Shown here piece by piece: positions 23,181 to 34,950 of a DNA stretch of 64,000 nucleotides. How positions within the stretch are numbered: the first letter of the stretch is position 1; each line of letters starts with the position of its first letter. Location: contig CM034607.1 of assembly GCA_020091685.1 (NCBI GenBank), forward strand, positions 22,753,253 through 22,817,252, written 5' to 3'. The notes under the pieces were generated by a model that saw only the letters and a list, made by a program, of their open reading frames with translations, had not been told where the DNA came from and ran no database searches. A program made the position numbers and the translations under genes. Source of the DNA: Lutjanus erythropterus. Its lineage: Eukaryota > Chordata > Actinopteri > Lutjaniformes > Lutjanidae.

Positions 23181-26100
23181 ATGAAGAGCCCGGCGCACCG
23201 CACCAGGGACATCGAGCGGCAAGCTGGCTACCTGAAGCCCGAGCACTGCGCCCCTCCCCCGCCCCGCACCGACTCCGACACCATGTGGTTCATCCGCGAC
23301 GGCTGCGGCATCGTGTGCGGCGTCATCACCTGGCTGCTGGTCTTCTACGCCGAGTTCGTGGTGGTGTTCGTCATGCTGCTGCCCGCCAAGAACGTGATCT
23401 ACAGCCTCTTCAACGGGGTGATCTTCAACGGCCTCGCTTTCCTTGCCCTCGCCTCTCACGCCAAGGCGATGTGCACAGACCCGGTCAGTCAGACTCAGAA
23501 CAACAGAGTGTGTGTCAGTTATCTAGTAGACCATTTTGGTCACCTCCATAAAAAAGAACTGCATCATATATACACCACCATCACCAAAAGGGTTGAGATG
23601 CAAAACATTAACAAAACAGCTTTGATCATTTGACACATCGAAAACCTCATTAACTTCACTGAGTTTTGTAAATGTGTGGTGAATCTGAATTGGATGCCTG
23701 TTAAGTTAAAAAAAAAAGTTGGGAGAGGTACAACGAAAGACTGGGAAAGTTTTGACATGCTCAAAAAACAACTGTTTGGAACATTTCACAGGTTAAGTGG
23801 TAACAGATAGTAGTATTATGATTGGATATGAAAAGGGGCATCCTAGACAGGCTCAGTTGTTCACGAGCATGAATGGGGTTTCACCACTTTGCGAAACACA
23901 TGATTGTACACAGGATATTACCACATGGACTTGGAGACACTTTGTTAAATTGCTGTCAGTTAAAACAGTTTGTTTGGAAATCATTTCATTCTTGTTCATT
24001 TCGGGTTGTAGACTGTGATAGATATTTGTACAATCTATAGTAGTAATAATAGCGTAATAAAGCATGCCGTCAAAGAAAAACTTGTAAAAATATCTTTTTG
24101 TAGCTTTCGCGTGAGTCAAAATGCAGTTTTAATACCTTTAAATTTTTAGTTACATGGTCCATGTCCTCAAAGAAATTAGCGCTTAGTCAAAATTTCAGTC
24201 AGACTGACGAGGGCTTGTAAAATACAATGCATTGCTGTAGATTAAACTACCCAACAGTCTGATAAGTTCAGAAAATTACATCACTTTAATGTAATGCAGC
24301 CTTTTAAACAAAGAAAAAAAACGCTTATGCCATAATATGATATAACAAGGTACAAAATCCAAGATGATGTCCTCAAGGCCTTTTTTTAAGTGGCTGAAAT
24401 ACATTCTGCTGCTGACCTTGTCCGCAGCAGTTTGTTGCTTTGTTTACGTGCTGATGCTCTGGCTACCAATTTAATGTCAGGGGAACACTGAAAACATCTG
24501 CAGTGACAGAAACTCCAACTGGATTCCTTATCAACACATCTTTTTCCTCTCAGGGAGCCGTGCCTAAAGGGAACGCTACCAAAGAATTCATCGAGAGCCT
24601 GCAGCTCAAACCAGGACAGGTGGTGTACAAGTGTCCCAAGTGCTGCAGCATCAAGCCTGACAGAGCTCACCACTGCAGGTACGGCGCCGCATGTGAATGT
24701 GTAGATTGTGGGAAAGATTACTGTTCCTGCTGCAAACTCTGTGTTCTGCTGAAGTCTGCACCTTACGGAGGAAAGTCCTGATGCGTCGGTCCCACTGGGG
24801 ACGCCTCTCCTCATCTGTGTTTGTTCCTGCACCCGTTCTCCTGTGTGTGTGTTTTTTTTTTCTTTTTTCTTTTTTTAGAGTAGCTGTGTAGCATTTCCCC
24901 ACAGACTCTGCAGCTTGATAATAAGGAGTTCCCCCTGTGGCTTCAGTGGTTTCCCAGGGATCTCGAGCCACGAAAAGCACAAAAACACCGCAGAGTAATT
25001 GAATTGTGAAGCCAATGAGTCATCATTGTGTCTCAGAGGCAAGAATGGGAGTTTTTCGCCGAATATTATGAGTCATCATCACTGTGGGTGGTTCAGATGA
25101 TACACTGCGATAATGACCCGTAAGAGTAATATATTACACACGGGCAGGATGGCAGCTTTTTAAATATAGATTTCCCTCACAAAGTTTGTAAACAAAGCAC
25201 ACAGGTAGACTGAGCCTGACTCTCTGCTGTGTCAGATGACAGATTGTGAGTTGTCAGACGTTACTTGAGATGTCACACAGCTGCAGTTCTGTGAGAAAAA
25301 TAACCCGTCACACACTCACAGTCCAAACAACATGATTGAGAGCAATCTGTTCCGTCTCTCACATCAGTTAGTGTCAACACGAGTGAATTACACTGCTGAA
25401 GGTGGACTGACAGAGTTTGTGTGTTTTGATTGATTCTGCCGATAGTGAAATATACTTCACAGTGTCCTCGAAAGGCCACGGTTTGCCAGCGACACTTTTA
25501 ATCTTTATTCTGTACCTGTGTGTCCACAGTGTGTGTAAACGTTGCATCAAAAAGATGGACCACCACTGTCCCTGGGTGAACAACTGTGTTGGAGAGAACA
25601 ACCAGAAATACTTTGTGCTCTTCACGGTGAGTCTTTAAACAGTCAAGCCCAGATGTGACTACACAAAAACACGCTGCGAATTAATCACACACCTCAGGGT
25701 GATGTTGGGAAGTTTACTTTTGGGACAGTATAACCTATAATATATTTTATGTATATGTATTTACACATATGTAACCCTAATTGAGATATACTGAGTAAGA
25801 CATATACTGGATTTCTACAGATTAAAATAAGATTATTAACTTGACACAAAATCGATGCTCTTTTTTTTTCTTTATTTCTCTAGATGTATATTGCACTAAT
25901 ATCCTTCCATGCGTTAGTCATGGTGGCCTTCCATTTTGTTTTCTGCATCGAAGAGGACTGGACAAGTAAGTTGTTGATTACTCCCCCAGGAAACTCGTTT
26001 GGCATTCTTTAAAAGAGAATGGAAAGCTGCATGATTACCTTTGGCATTAACAAATTGCTTTTTAACCTGAAAAATTCTCTCCAGAGTGCAGTAACTTCTC

Positions 26101-28775
26101 TCCACCAGCAACCGTCATCCTCCTCATCCTCCTCTGCTTCGAGGGCCTCCTCTTCCTGATCTTCACTGCAGTCATGTTTGGCACCCAGGTCCACTCCATC
26201 TGCACCGACGAGACGGTGAGTGGAATCAACAGGCATTTCACCACCGTACCACATCACCACGTTCAGTTGCAGCAGTGCCTGTGGTGTGATGGTGGGGTTT
26301 AGGCAGCTGGGTGGAGTGAAGAGAGATGAGTTTGTCTTTTAACTGGAGAATCAGCCTTCGTCAGCTAGCTGCCTTTATGCGTTACGCTCCAGTGTTCACT
26401 GCACCTTACAAAGGACATTTCCTCAGTGAGACAGCAGTTGGGGTCAGTTTGTATTTATATCAATTTATTTATACATGTTTAGCACAGAGTGAGTACAACT
26501 AATTATTGCATCAAAATTGTTTTGCAACGTTTTAATATTTTATCCCAATATTTAGAGAATACGGGAGAAAGATTTGCAGGTGAGCTCTTGCATCAGTTAC
26601 ATGCATCTGTGTAATTAGGAAACATTTTTGCACATTTAGCATCGGTATAATAGAATCAAAATACAACCTGTGCACTCAGACAGACATTTAAAGAAAACAA
26701 AACTGGAGGAATTGTTCATTTTATTGCATCACATTCTATTTGGCAGACACAGTTGTCAAAAGCAACTTACAATAAACCTCTACAAGAGCAAAAGACAGTA
26801 TTGCATTTACGCTAAAGGATGGACTCTAGAGGCTGGGATAATTTTGTTTTTCAAAGGCAACAGTCTGGCCTCAAGTTGTTAAAGCAATTGAAACAAAAAC
26901 CATAACTGCTTAAAAAAAAACATAAATTCTATGGTAGTGTGATGACCAAAGGCTTTAAAGTTGTTTTTCTAACATTTCATTCCAGTTGCTTCTTATTATG
27001 AAGCACATGCAGGTAAGTTTGCATTAGCAGTAACGTCAAACAACATAAACAGTAAACAGTGAGGCTGATATCAATGAGATAAAATTACAAACGGGATGTT
27101 GTTTTTCCATAGAACTAAACTAAGAGCTAAATTAATATCCTGCTATTTTGATAATTGATTAATCTTTTTCATGTGTTTTCTTAAAAGAAAAAAAGTATCC
27201 AAATTTTCTGATTTCAGCTTCTCTTCAAATTTTCTGGTTTCTTTATTCCTCTATGAGAATAAAAATGGTATCTTTGGGTTGTGGACGAAACAATCTTGGA
27301 TTTGGGGAAACGGCAATCAACGTTTTTCACCATTTGCTGGCATTTTATGAATCAATCAATTAATCGATAATGAAAAATAATCATTAGTTGCACCCCTAGC
27401 TTCCTGTAAATCTTCTGTGCATGTGAGGGCAATTTGAATTCAGCAGGAGAATAGCAGATTCCAGCTGTAATAATAAAAACTACTATGTAGAAAAGTAATA
27501 ACTGCTGAATACAAATACATTTGATGGTTATTGTTGAAAAAAAGATTATAAAATAGTATCTAAAGTGGAGTTTGAATATATGAAATTTATTAGACCGACC
27601 ATAAATCCCTCCTCTTTAATTTCCTGTCACCTCTCCACTGTTGGCTCTCTAATAAAATAATAAAACACCCGAAAGAAAGTTATTCAGTACAATATAATGA
27701 GTAACCACAGTGAGGATCAGCAATGGAGGAAACGAGATTGTTCAGGTTATTTGAAGTACGGTTGAATGAGGTACTTATCAGTGGTCAGTGATGGCGGTCG
27801 GCACACTCACAGGTAGAAGAAGCAGCAGAATACTGGTGTAGGAAGCTAAGCAATGTATTTTTGAGGACAAGGTCAACAGCAAAATGTATTTTAGTCATTA
27901 AAAAATCTGTGTCAGTTTAAGTGTGCACTATATTTAGAATATTTTCACCACTTTACTTTGCCATCAGACAGCCTTTTTCAATGGGAAGCTGCTGTTATAT
28001 AAGCTAAATATCGCTTTCTCTTGCTCAACCAGACTCTATAGTCGAAATCAGTGATTTTACTTGCAGAACACAGTAGTTGCTGGTCTACTGCTGCCTCAGT
28101 CTGTAAGTTTGTTTGTGTTACTATGTGACTTTGGTGAATCTGAGCTAACCCTTTAAACCACTGAAGTCGCACAATATCACAAACAAATTGACCAATATAG
28201 GCAGAGGGAGAACAGCAACTCCTGTGTTTGGTGAATTAAAATGCCTGATTTTGCCAGTGGAGTTTGGTTGAGCGAGAGAAAGCGAGATTTGGCTCATGTA
28301 ACGTCAGAAAAGGCTGTCTGGCGGCAAGGTAAAGCAGTGAAAATATTCTAAATATGGCGTACACCCAAACTAGCTCTACTCCGTTCTGCTTCTCCAAAAC
28401 TGGGACCGTGTTGATTGATATCTACTTCAGGTAATACACTCACCGAGGATAAGTGCCTCGTACAATCTCACTTAAAACTGGCCACGTGTGTAATTCTTTC
28501 TATTGTTTAAATAGCAGTTCTAGAGTTCCTAAATTTTCTTGCTTACTTTACATACATTGTGTAAACAAAATCACCGCTCAGATGTCAGAAGGAGCAGGTA
28601 ATTCATTTACATCCTCCAGGTAGGTTTAGATTAGTGGATTTTCTCATCACGAATGTGCTCAAAACGCCCACGACGATGACTCACTGTAATAATATTTACT
28701 ACAAAGATCATCTATTTCAGTCAATTTGAATCTAATATGGCCGACAGTTCTCTTTCCAGTCACCGCACATCCTTA

Positions 28776-28823
<48 letters not shown>

Positions 28824-29203
28824 TCTTAGACATCAGGAAATGCTGAGAGTGAGTCATTTAACCCTGATAAAGACCTCCAACAGAGAAAAATAAGCAAAGC
28901 ATGTTTAATTTTTAATCCCCTGTAGTGGTTATTTTCTGCCGGTACATTAAAATTTAAACACATACTGCTATATGTTCAGGTTTAAGCATGAAGGAGGAGT
29001 GCAGCCTCACATCTTCTCCTGTTTGTTGCATCTTGTCGCTGCAGGGTATCGAACAGCTCAAGAAGGAGGAGAGAAGGTGGGCCAAAAAGTCAAAATGGAT
29101 GAATATGAAGGTGGTGTTCGGACATCCGTTCTCGATAGCCTGGCTGAGCCCCTTCGCATCGCCCGACCACGGCAAGGCAGACGTGTACCAGTACATTGTG
29201 TGA
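23181..29203 (+). CDS. zdhhc3: Palmitoyltransferase ZDHHC3 (GODZ), 6 coding exons
   Basis: Golgi membrane S-acyltransferase that attaches palmitate to cysteines of substrates such as GABA-A receptor gamma subunits (mammalian data). Coding exons: 23181-23483, 24554-24678, 25530-25626, 25884-25965, 26085-26215 and 29045-29203, 897 bases, 298 residues (human about 299). Seen: an N-terminal [18 protein letters not shown], the hallmark MWFIRDGCG, transmembrane segments near residues 45-68 and 72-95, the zinc-binding cysteine-rich domain ([17 protein letters not shown]), the catalytic DHHC with active cysteine at residue 156, [12 protein letters not shown], two further membrane segments, the TDET motif, and a C-terminal YQYIV with a PDZ-ligand look. 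ZDHHC7 is the nearest alternative, but its tail differs and the gene neighbours favour ZDHHC3. The start at 23181 is chosen by alignment to the family N-terminus. A copy suffix is not assigned. Confidence 0.96.
23484..24553 (+). other. zdhhc3 intron after the first coding exon
   Basis: A/T-rich intron sequence with no recognised repeat or exon. Confidence 0.45.
26556..26579 (+). other. Candidate 24-base micro-exon of zdhhc3
   Basis: Preceded by CCCAATATTTAG and followed by GTGAGC, this 24-base stretch is in phase with the flanking exons (both phase 0) and would insert RIREKDLQ between TDET and GIEQL. Splice sites are seen; use is inferred. Confidence 0.3.
26986..27012 (+). other. Candidate 27-base micro-exon of zdhhc3
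   Basis: Preceded by a strong acceptor (TTCTAAC branch-like motif, then CATTTCATTCCAG) and followed by a consensus donor GTAAGT. The 27 bases read LLLIMKHMQ in the phase of the flanking exons, so inclusion would keep the reading frame. Confidence 0.35.
27115..27405. mobile_element. TAATTGTTGCAG-type dispersed element
   Basis: TTGATAATTGATTAATC at the left and AATCGATAATGAAAAATAAT then TTGCACCCCTAG at the right, with the shared CTTTATTCCTCTATGAGAAT interior. It lies in the last zdhhc3 intron. Confidence 0.6.
27738..28478. mobile_element. Long-palindrome MITE
   Basis: The two halves are inverted copies. The left arm (about 27935-27980, AGAATATTTTCACCACTTTA, then CCATCAGACAGCC) pairs with the right arm (about 28305-28355, GGCTGTCTGGCGGCAAGG, then GTGAAAATATTCT). 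The outer ends also pair (GTACTTATCAGTGG with CCGAGGATAAGTGCC). A second complete copy is at 62604-63276 and a partial one at 39040-39575. No coding capacity. Confidence 0.75.
28779..28819. repeat. (TG)n microsatellite
   Basis: About 20 uninterrupted TG dinucleotides in the last zdhhc3 intron. Confidence 0.95.
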
Positions 29204-30171
29204 GACCTGGAAACTGAGCAGAGCTCTGCTGCTGTGGACTTAGACTGATCAGTCCCGGTCTCCTATTGGCTGGACCTCAATGAGCATGAACTCCTCTTAA
29301 CCACTTCTACTTTTTCTTTCATTTATTGATATTTCAGGGTGTTCTGCTGTAAGCTATTGTCAAATTATGTTTATTTTTAAACATTTTCTTTTTGTTTTAT
29401 TGTTTCTGTCTTGGTGCTGACTGAGATTAATGAGGTGTAGCTGTACAAAAACAAAGAAAAAACAAACTAAGCAGCAACAACCTAACAAGAAGCACTTGAC
29501 GAGAGTTGGTCAAACTACACACAAAACTGAGTTCTGCCTTCTCCGGAGTAAAATTTCCTGCAGTATGTCTGATCATTTCCTACTTCCAAGAATTAACAAT
29601 GTGAACATGAACTGAAGTCCAGCATGTCGTTGTTTAAAAGCAACACAGTCAGGGTGCCAAGATGGACACCAGGTTTGTCTTCCTGTAAACATTGCTGTGA
29701 TCCTGTCGCTTCTTTCTTCATTTGCCGTATTTCTGTCGTCGCAATAGTCTTTTGCTGAGCGCTGCGGATAATCTGCCTTAGAACAGTGCGTTAGTGAACA
29801 GTTGCATCTGCTAGTTTTAAAGAAGTTTCTATTATTTTTGCCTTAATGTGACAGTCAGGGTGAGACAGGATCATGTTGGTTCTATATTGTTTTAAATGAG
29901 CTTGTTTCCTTCTTTGATGCCACATCACTGTGAAGGACATTCAGAGGACAGAGAGCAGCAATAGCCTCACAGTGGCCAGTTGAAGTTATATTCCTTAAGA
30001 TTTCAGTCCTGGTTGATTTGGTGACACCTGTGGTTACACCACACTTGGTAACAGCAAGTGTGATTTTAAACTGCAAACATTTGTTGAGCAGCTATTTTGT
30101 CAGAGATGCAACAGCAGAGCAACTGTGAATGTGTCACAGTGCAACCAAAAAAATTCACGTTCATTTTAATT

Positions 30172-30177
30172 AATAAA
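30172..30177 (+). terminator. Candidate poly(A) signal of zdhhc3
   Basis: The first AATAAA that I find after the zdhhc3 stop at 29203, giving a 3' UTR of about 1 kb. It lies just before the repeat block at 30215. Earlier non-canonical signals cannot be excluded. Confidence 0.4.
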
Positions 30178-30214
30178 TCAATAATTGACTCTTCCTAAGT
30201 CTCTCCCCTTTTCA

Positions 30215-30863
30215 CTCTGTGCTCCAATAACAGTTAAGCAAAATTGGTACCAATTTTCTCCATTCCTCGTTCCTATAAGTAGATATGCTAGGGATTGTCT
30301 AAACTGAAAACAAAAACAAAGTTTGAAGATGGTTAAAAGGGGGCGGCCCTGTAGCTCAGTTGGTGGAGCGTCCGCCCCATGTATGGAGGCTATTGGTCCT
30401 CTGCAGCGTCCGCTGGTTCGAGTCCTGGCCTTTGCTGCATATCTTCCCTTCTCTCTTCAGCTACCCTATCTAATAAAGGCAGAAAAGCTGGCTAATGCTA
30501 GAAAAACACTCGCTAACTAGCAAACTAATTTACATACTAGCTATTTAGCTAGTGTTTTGCATACATAAGTTATCAGCAGCCAATTAGCTAGCTAATCTAT
30601 ATCAGTAGTTAGCTAGTTATTTAGCTAGTGTTGAGCTCACATTAGTTAACTAGGTGGCAAAACTACATCAATCATTAGCTTGCTATTTAACTGCTGTTTT
30701 GACAACTACTAGCTAACTAGCTATCTAATCTACATTAATATGTAGCTAGCTAGTAGGCTGTCATTTTGTTAACATTAGATAACTTAAGATGTGACTATAT
30801 GTTGCTTTTACAGGAAAGGATAAAGTTAACTGACGTTTGCGCAAATGTTATTGGAGCACAGAG
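30215..30863. mobile_element. 649-bp segment bounded by perfect 18-bp inverted repeats
   Basis: CTCTGTGCTCCAATAACA at 30215-30232 is repeated inverted at 30846-30863. Inside are a tRNA-derived SINE (30338-30490) and a degenerate TAGCTAGC-rich tandem stretch (30490-30780). It looks like a composite non-autonomous DNA element carrying or capturing a SINE. Confidence 0.6.
30338..30490 (+). mobile_element. tRNA-derived SINE
   Basis: The head has both RNA polymerase III boxes: an A-box-like TAGCTCAGTTGGTGGAG and a B box GGTTCGAGTCC, 60 bases apart. A non-tRNA body containing TTTGCTGCATATCTTCCCTT follows, with a tail containing CTAATAAAGGCAGAAAAGC. The extra length between the boxes and the missing CCA-compatible acceptor stem exclude a working tRNA gene. 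Confidence 0.85.
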
Positions 30864-30869
30864 CAAATA

Positions 30870-33150
30870 AGGGCGGGGCTTAGGTTTTCTATTACATTTT
30901 TACATTATTGTGCGTTTTCACCCACAAAGATTTTGTGAATATGAGGAGTTAGGCAGATCAGCATAAACAACTGGTCATGCTAATTCTTTCATTACGTGCA
31001 ACGTGGTGAAGTAAATATGAATTTTCAGTGTTTCCACTCAGCTGTTTTTAACACATGCAAAAAAAACAGGTGGATGGAAACGCACTTCGTTAAGTGAAGC
31101 TGATATAGAGGAGATAAAAGCGAAACTAAGGATGTGTGCCACTAGTTGTCAAGTCAATTAAACGTTGCTACCCTTGCTAGTCGACACCAGACATACTTGC
31201 CAATTAAATCAATTATTATTTTATTGATGTACAAAGCAGGGTAACTGTTGTGTCTGTGATGTAATATAGCCATTAGCCTATCCAAATGTTAACCAGCGAG
31301 GTGGAACGTGGGACAAAGATGACATCTAAACCAGGGCGGTTCAGCAATATTTTGATCTGGAAAAGGAAAGTCACTACTCAGCTTAAGCGATGTGTAACCA
31401 CATTCAGCATGGGCATGGGGACGTTAACCTGCAAGGAGCGCAGGCAGCTGGTGCTAGTACTGCTAATGTTAGCCACACTCGTCAAACCAATATGCCATTG
31501 TTTACCTCCCCTGAGTGTTTTCTTAATTTTAGACTAATCGACTAGTCTAGTCCGTTTAATCATCAGGAAGACTTGCAGTTAGGAACATCCCTTGTGAAAA
31601 CGCTTACCTCATTTCCTGTGAAGGCAGTTTGAATACAGCACGAGAATGGCGGACTCCGCCACTAACAAAGAAAGACCCAGTATAGGGAAATAATGACGGA
31701 TATATATATATATTTTTTACATTGAATGGTTACTGTTAAAGAAAAATGCAGACTCATGAAAATCTTAAGGATTATAATTTAAAAGTTCCACATCTAACAC
31801 TCAGCAGGAAAACAAAGTCTTGTTTCTCGGCTTGTACGATATAGAAAGTGACACTACAGTTTAAGTCCACCAGCTAGTGTGACCAGTGTCCTTCTTTTGA
31901 TTATTTGATGTAGTAAATCCAGCCGACCTCTTTGCATGAAAACCATTTCCACCACACTCACCAGCTCAGATGGACTGTCAGGGAATTTAGCAATACACAC
32001 ATTGCTCTCTGGATGCACTGACCCTAAGTGTAATTCACTCGCTCTCAATTGATGGAATTTGCCTGTGGATGATCCAGTTGGTCATAGATTGTAGTTGTGA
32101 GCCTGACTGGAGGGATAAAAGCCTTACAGCATAAAATGTTGATTAAAATTTAGGTCATTGGAAAATGTTTGCCGAAGCCTGAGAGACAATGGTAGAAATG
32201 CACATTTTAATTGTCACAGCTGTGGACCGTACAGTGTGAAGGGAAGAGCATAGATTTTACCTTCCTTGATGAGAATTTCATGCAGATAGGAAATAGGCCA
32301 CTTCAAAGCATTTAACACTAAAAATGCCTTTTTGAATGCCTTACTGTAATTATGAAACCTGCTTTTGGAGGTGATGAAAAGACAAATTTGAATATAAATG
32401 TTGCCAAAATGAAAGCTTAATCAAGGGAGGCACTGAGGTCATCATTTCAGTAGTAGAGTGTCGTCAAGAATGACATTTTCTTAAGCTTTTAAAAAAAATC
32501 ACTGGAATTTTAAAAACATGTTTAAAAGAAACATTACCGTCATATGGAGATGCAACAGACGCTATCCAGTTTACACATACAGTACACCAGCTTTTTTCTT
32601 TTTTTCTTGAATTTGTTATTTGTGGTCAGGTCTGAATACTGTTTGTAGTACCTACAGTGGACCACATGATTTTTTCTTTTTGACTCTGGTATTTGTCTAA
32701 AGGGGAATGAAATAAAATTATCAATGTTCCACAACTTCTGGCCAAGTGAAGTTTATCAATTTGTTTTATTTGTGACAAATCTGGACACTGTGTCAAACAC
32801 AATTGCAGAGGCATGCTCATATCTGCTGTCTACTTGAGTGCAAGGCATCTGAAACTGTCTGTTTTGTCTTCTGTTTTTATAAGAGGTATTTAAAGGAATG
32901 GAACTGGTCTAATGGACCGTAAAGCTTCCTGTATAAGTAGATATAAAATAGCTCAAGGCTAACATTACATCCAGCTCCATTAACTACAGTGAGTGCCATC
33001 TTCATCACATATCAGTTTGAATGCAAAGAGAAAACACTGAGCTCAATGTGTATGAATCCCTGTTTGCTGCAGGAAAATACAGACCTTCACCTCCAGTTGA
33101 ATTCAGGTGTGTTGTCATTTTGATGATTGTGGTTCCCATCTGATTCCAGG
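30870..33150. other. zdhhc3-tmem42 spacer, mostly unassigned
   Basis: At 31140-31560, CTAGTCGACACC and GACTAATCGACTAGTCTAG flank an 83-codon open frame (31286-31537), which suggests another degenerate inverted-repeat element. Apart from this, nothing is recognised. Confidence 0.35.
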
Positions 33151-33154
33151 GACA

Positions 33155-34040
33155 GGAGGGTTACTTTAAAATGGAATTCAGATAAATTACTAATAACCTG
33201 TTCAAAAATATAGTCAGTAACCTAATCCATGTATCACAATATTAAAATAACATAGCTTGATTACTTACCTAGTACCGTTAACTACATTGTGTGTAAACTT
33301 GTGTGAGTCCTGTATTTTTACCCACACACCATCCTGGTCACCAGCATCACCGCCTACAGTCCCAAAATATTTTTCAGTAGTAGAAGTACTAGTAGTGATA
33401 TTGACATCTTAGCTAGTTAACTGTATTTCTGTGTAGCTAACATTAGTGGTTGGTCTGTGTAGCTAACATTAGTGGTTGGTATGTAGCTAATGTTAGCAGT
33501 TGGTCTGTGTAGCTAACATTAGTGTGGTATGTAGCTAATGTTAGTGGTTGGTCTGTAGCTAACATTAGTGGTATGTAGCTAATGTTAGCAGTTGTAGCTA
33601 ATGTAGCAGTTACTTGTAGTTGTGTAGCTATGTGTTAGTGGTTGGTCTGTGTAGCTAATGTTAGCAGTTGGTCTGTGTAGCACATTAGTGGTTGGTATGT
33701 AGCTAATGTTAGTGGTTGGTCTGTGTAGCTAATGTTAGCCATTGGTCTGCGTAGCTACTGTTTTGTTGGTATGCAGCTAACATTAATGGTTGGTCTGTTT
33801 AGCTAGCTAATGTTAGTGGTTAGTCTGTGAAGCTAATGTCAGGCATTGATCTGTGTAGCTAACTTTAGCCATTGGTCTGTGTAGCTAATGTTAGCGGTTG
33901 TTCTGTGTGGCTAACGTTAGTGGTTATCTGTGTAGCTAACATGTGTAACTAATGTTAGCAGTTGGTCTGTGTAGTTAATGTTAGTGGTTAGTCTGTTAAG
34001 CTAATGTCAGACATTGGTCTGTAGCTAATGTTCAGTAGAA
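33155..34040. mobile_element. MITE with internal minisatellite, copy 1
   Basis: The head GGGTTACTTTAAAATGGAATTC, given here as GGGTTACTTTAAAA plus TGGAATTC, leads via CTAATAACCTGTTCAAAAAT into an irregular array (33413-34032). The array has 26-bp-type units built on GTAGCTAACATTAG or GTAGCTAATGTTAG, followed by TGGTTGGTCTGT. The same head and array recur at 50388 and 56915. Confidence 0.75.
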
Positions 34041-34950
34041 GCCATTATAATGAATTCAATTCATCTGGTCATAGATTAGCATAACTGCATATATAATACA
34101 AAAATATGTAATATAATAGCTTTTCCATTTGAAGAACAAAGCTGTCATGTCGCTGTACTTAACATCTTCCTGCATCCCAGCCAGCAATATCTGAATGATG
34201 GAAATGAGAATCTTGTTTTGTCAGATGAGATGTTTATTTAATAATTCAACAGTGTTTCTTCTCTCAGTGGTAATTTACACACCCTTTAAGTGTATCCTAT
34301 TAACAGAATATATTTACACTTTTACAAATGTTTGTTTCACATAATCTGTAAGACACGTTATGAACAGTTTATATCAGAACAAACAGAGCCTCTCCCTCTA
34401 ATCGCGCTGTCTTGACTTGTGTTAAAAAGTTAAACATAATGCTAAATTTGTGTGTGCAGCTGCAGCTTCAGATTAAAGTGATGGCTAATCTGCACATACA
34501 TAAGCAAACGCTAAATCAGTCTTTTCAATTTTTCAGACTGAACAAAGAAAGATTGTTCTCCTCTGGTGTTAACTGTACACCAAGAGACAGGACAAAATTT
34601 AATTGATTGACTACAAGTCCTGATAAATCTACTATTTTTTTTGCACATTAACTCATCAATGTGGCACACACCTCGTCGGGTCATGATCAAATTTCAGTGT
34701 TTTTCTTAACTCTCTTTAAACACGTCTATAGTTTATGTGCACACAGATATCACTACATCACACTCAGGGCCATGCCGCTGTCACAGAGCTATAGATGTGG
34801 CTACTGCAAAGCTCAGACTGGTTATATTACAGTGAGAGTGGGTTCACAGGTAGATGGTTTACCCTCATATCATGCCATTAACTGGAGAAAAGCCAGGCAC
34901 CGAAAGATCTTCAGAATCAAAAGCAAGGATTACAAATATTACAGGTAGTT

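Noticed and set aside
23070-23459. 129-codon minus-strand frame opposite the zdhhc3 exon
   Set aside because: G+C-rich shadow of the coding exon, with acidic/His-rich low complexity and no independent support.
22983-23633. 216-codon frame spanning the zdhhc3 first coding exon
   Set aside because: It includes intron sequence on both sides. Family alignment and the splice acceptor at 23151 show that the protein begins at 23181 and the exon ends at 23483.
30338-30430. Possible functional tRNA gene
   Set aside because: A and B boxes are present, but their spacing is too large, no cloverleaf or acceptor stem can be drawn, and a SINE body and tail follow.
31286-31537. 83-codon frame resembling a transposon-derived protein
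   Set aside because: The weak impression of a transposase-like start could not be matched to any motif. It is kept only as part of a possible degenerate inverted-repeat element.
33413-34032. CRISPR-like array
   Set aside because: Repeats are directly abutting, degenerate and lack unique spacers. This is a eukaryotic minisatellite.
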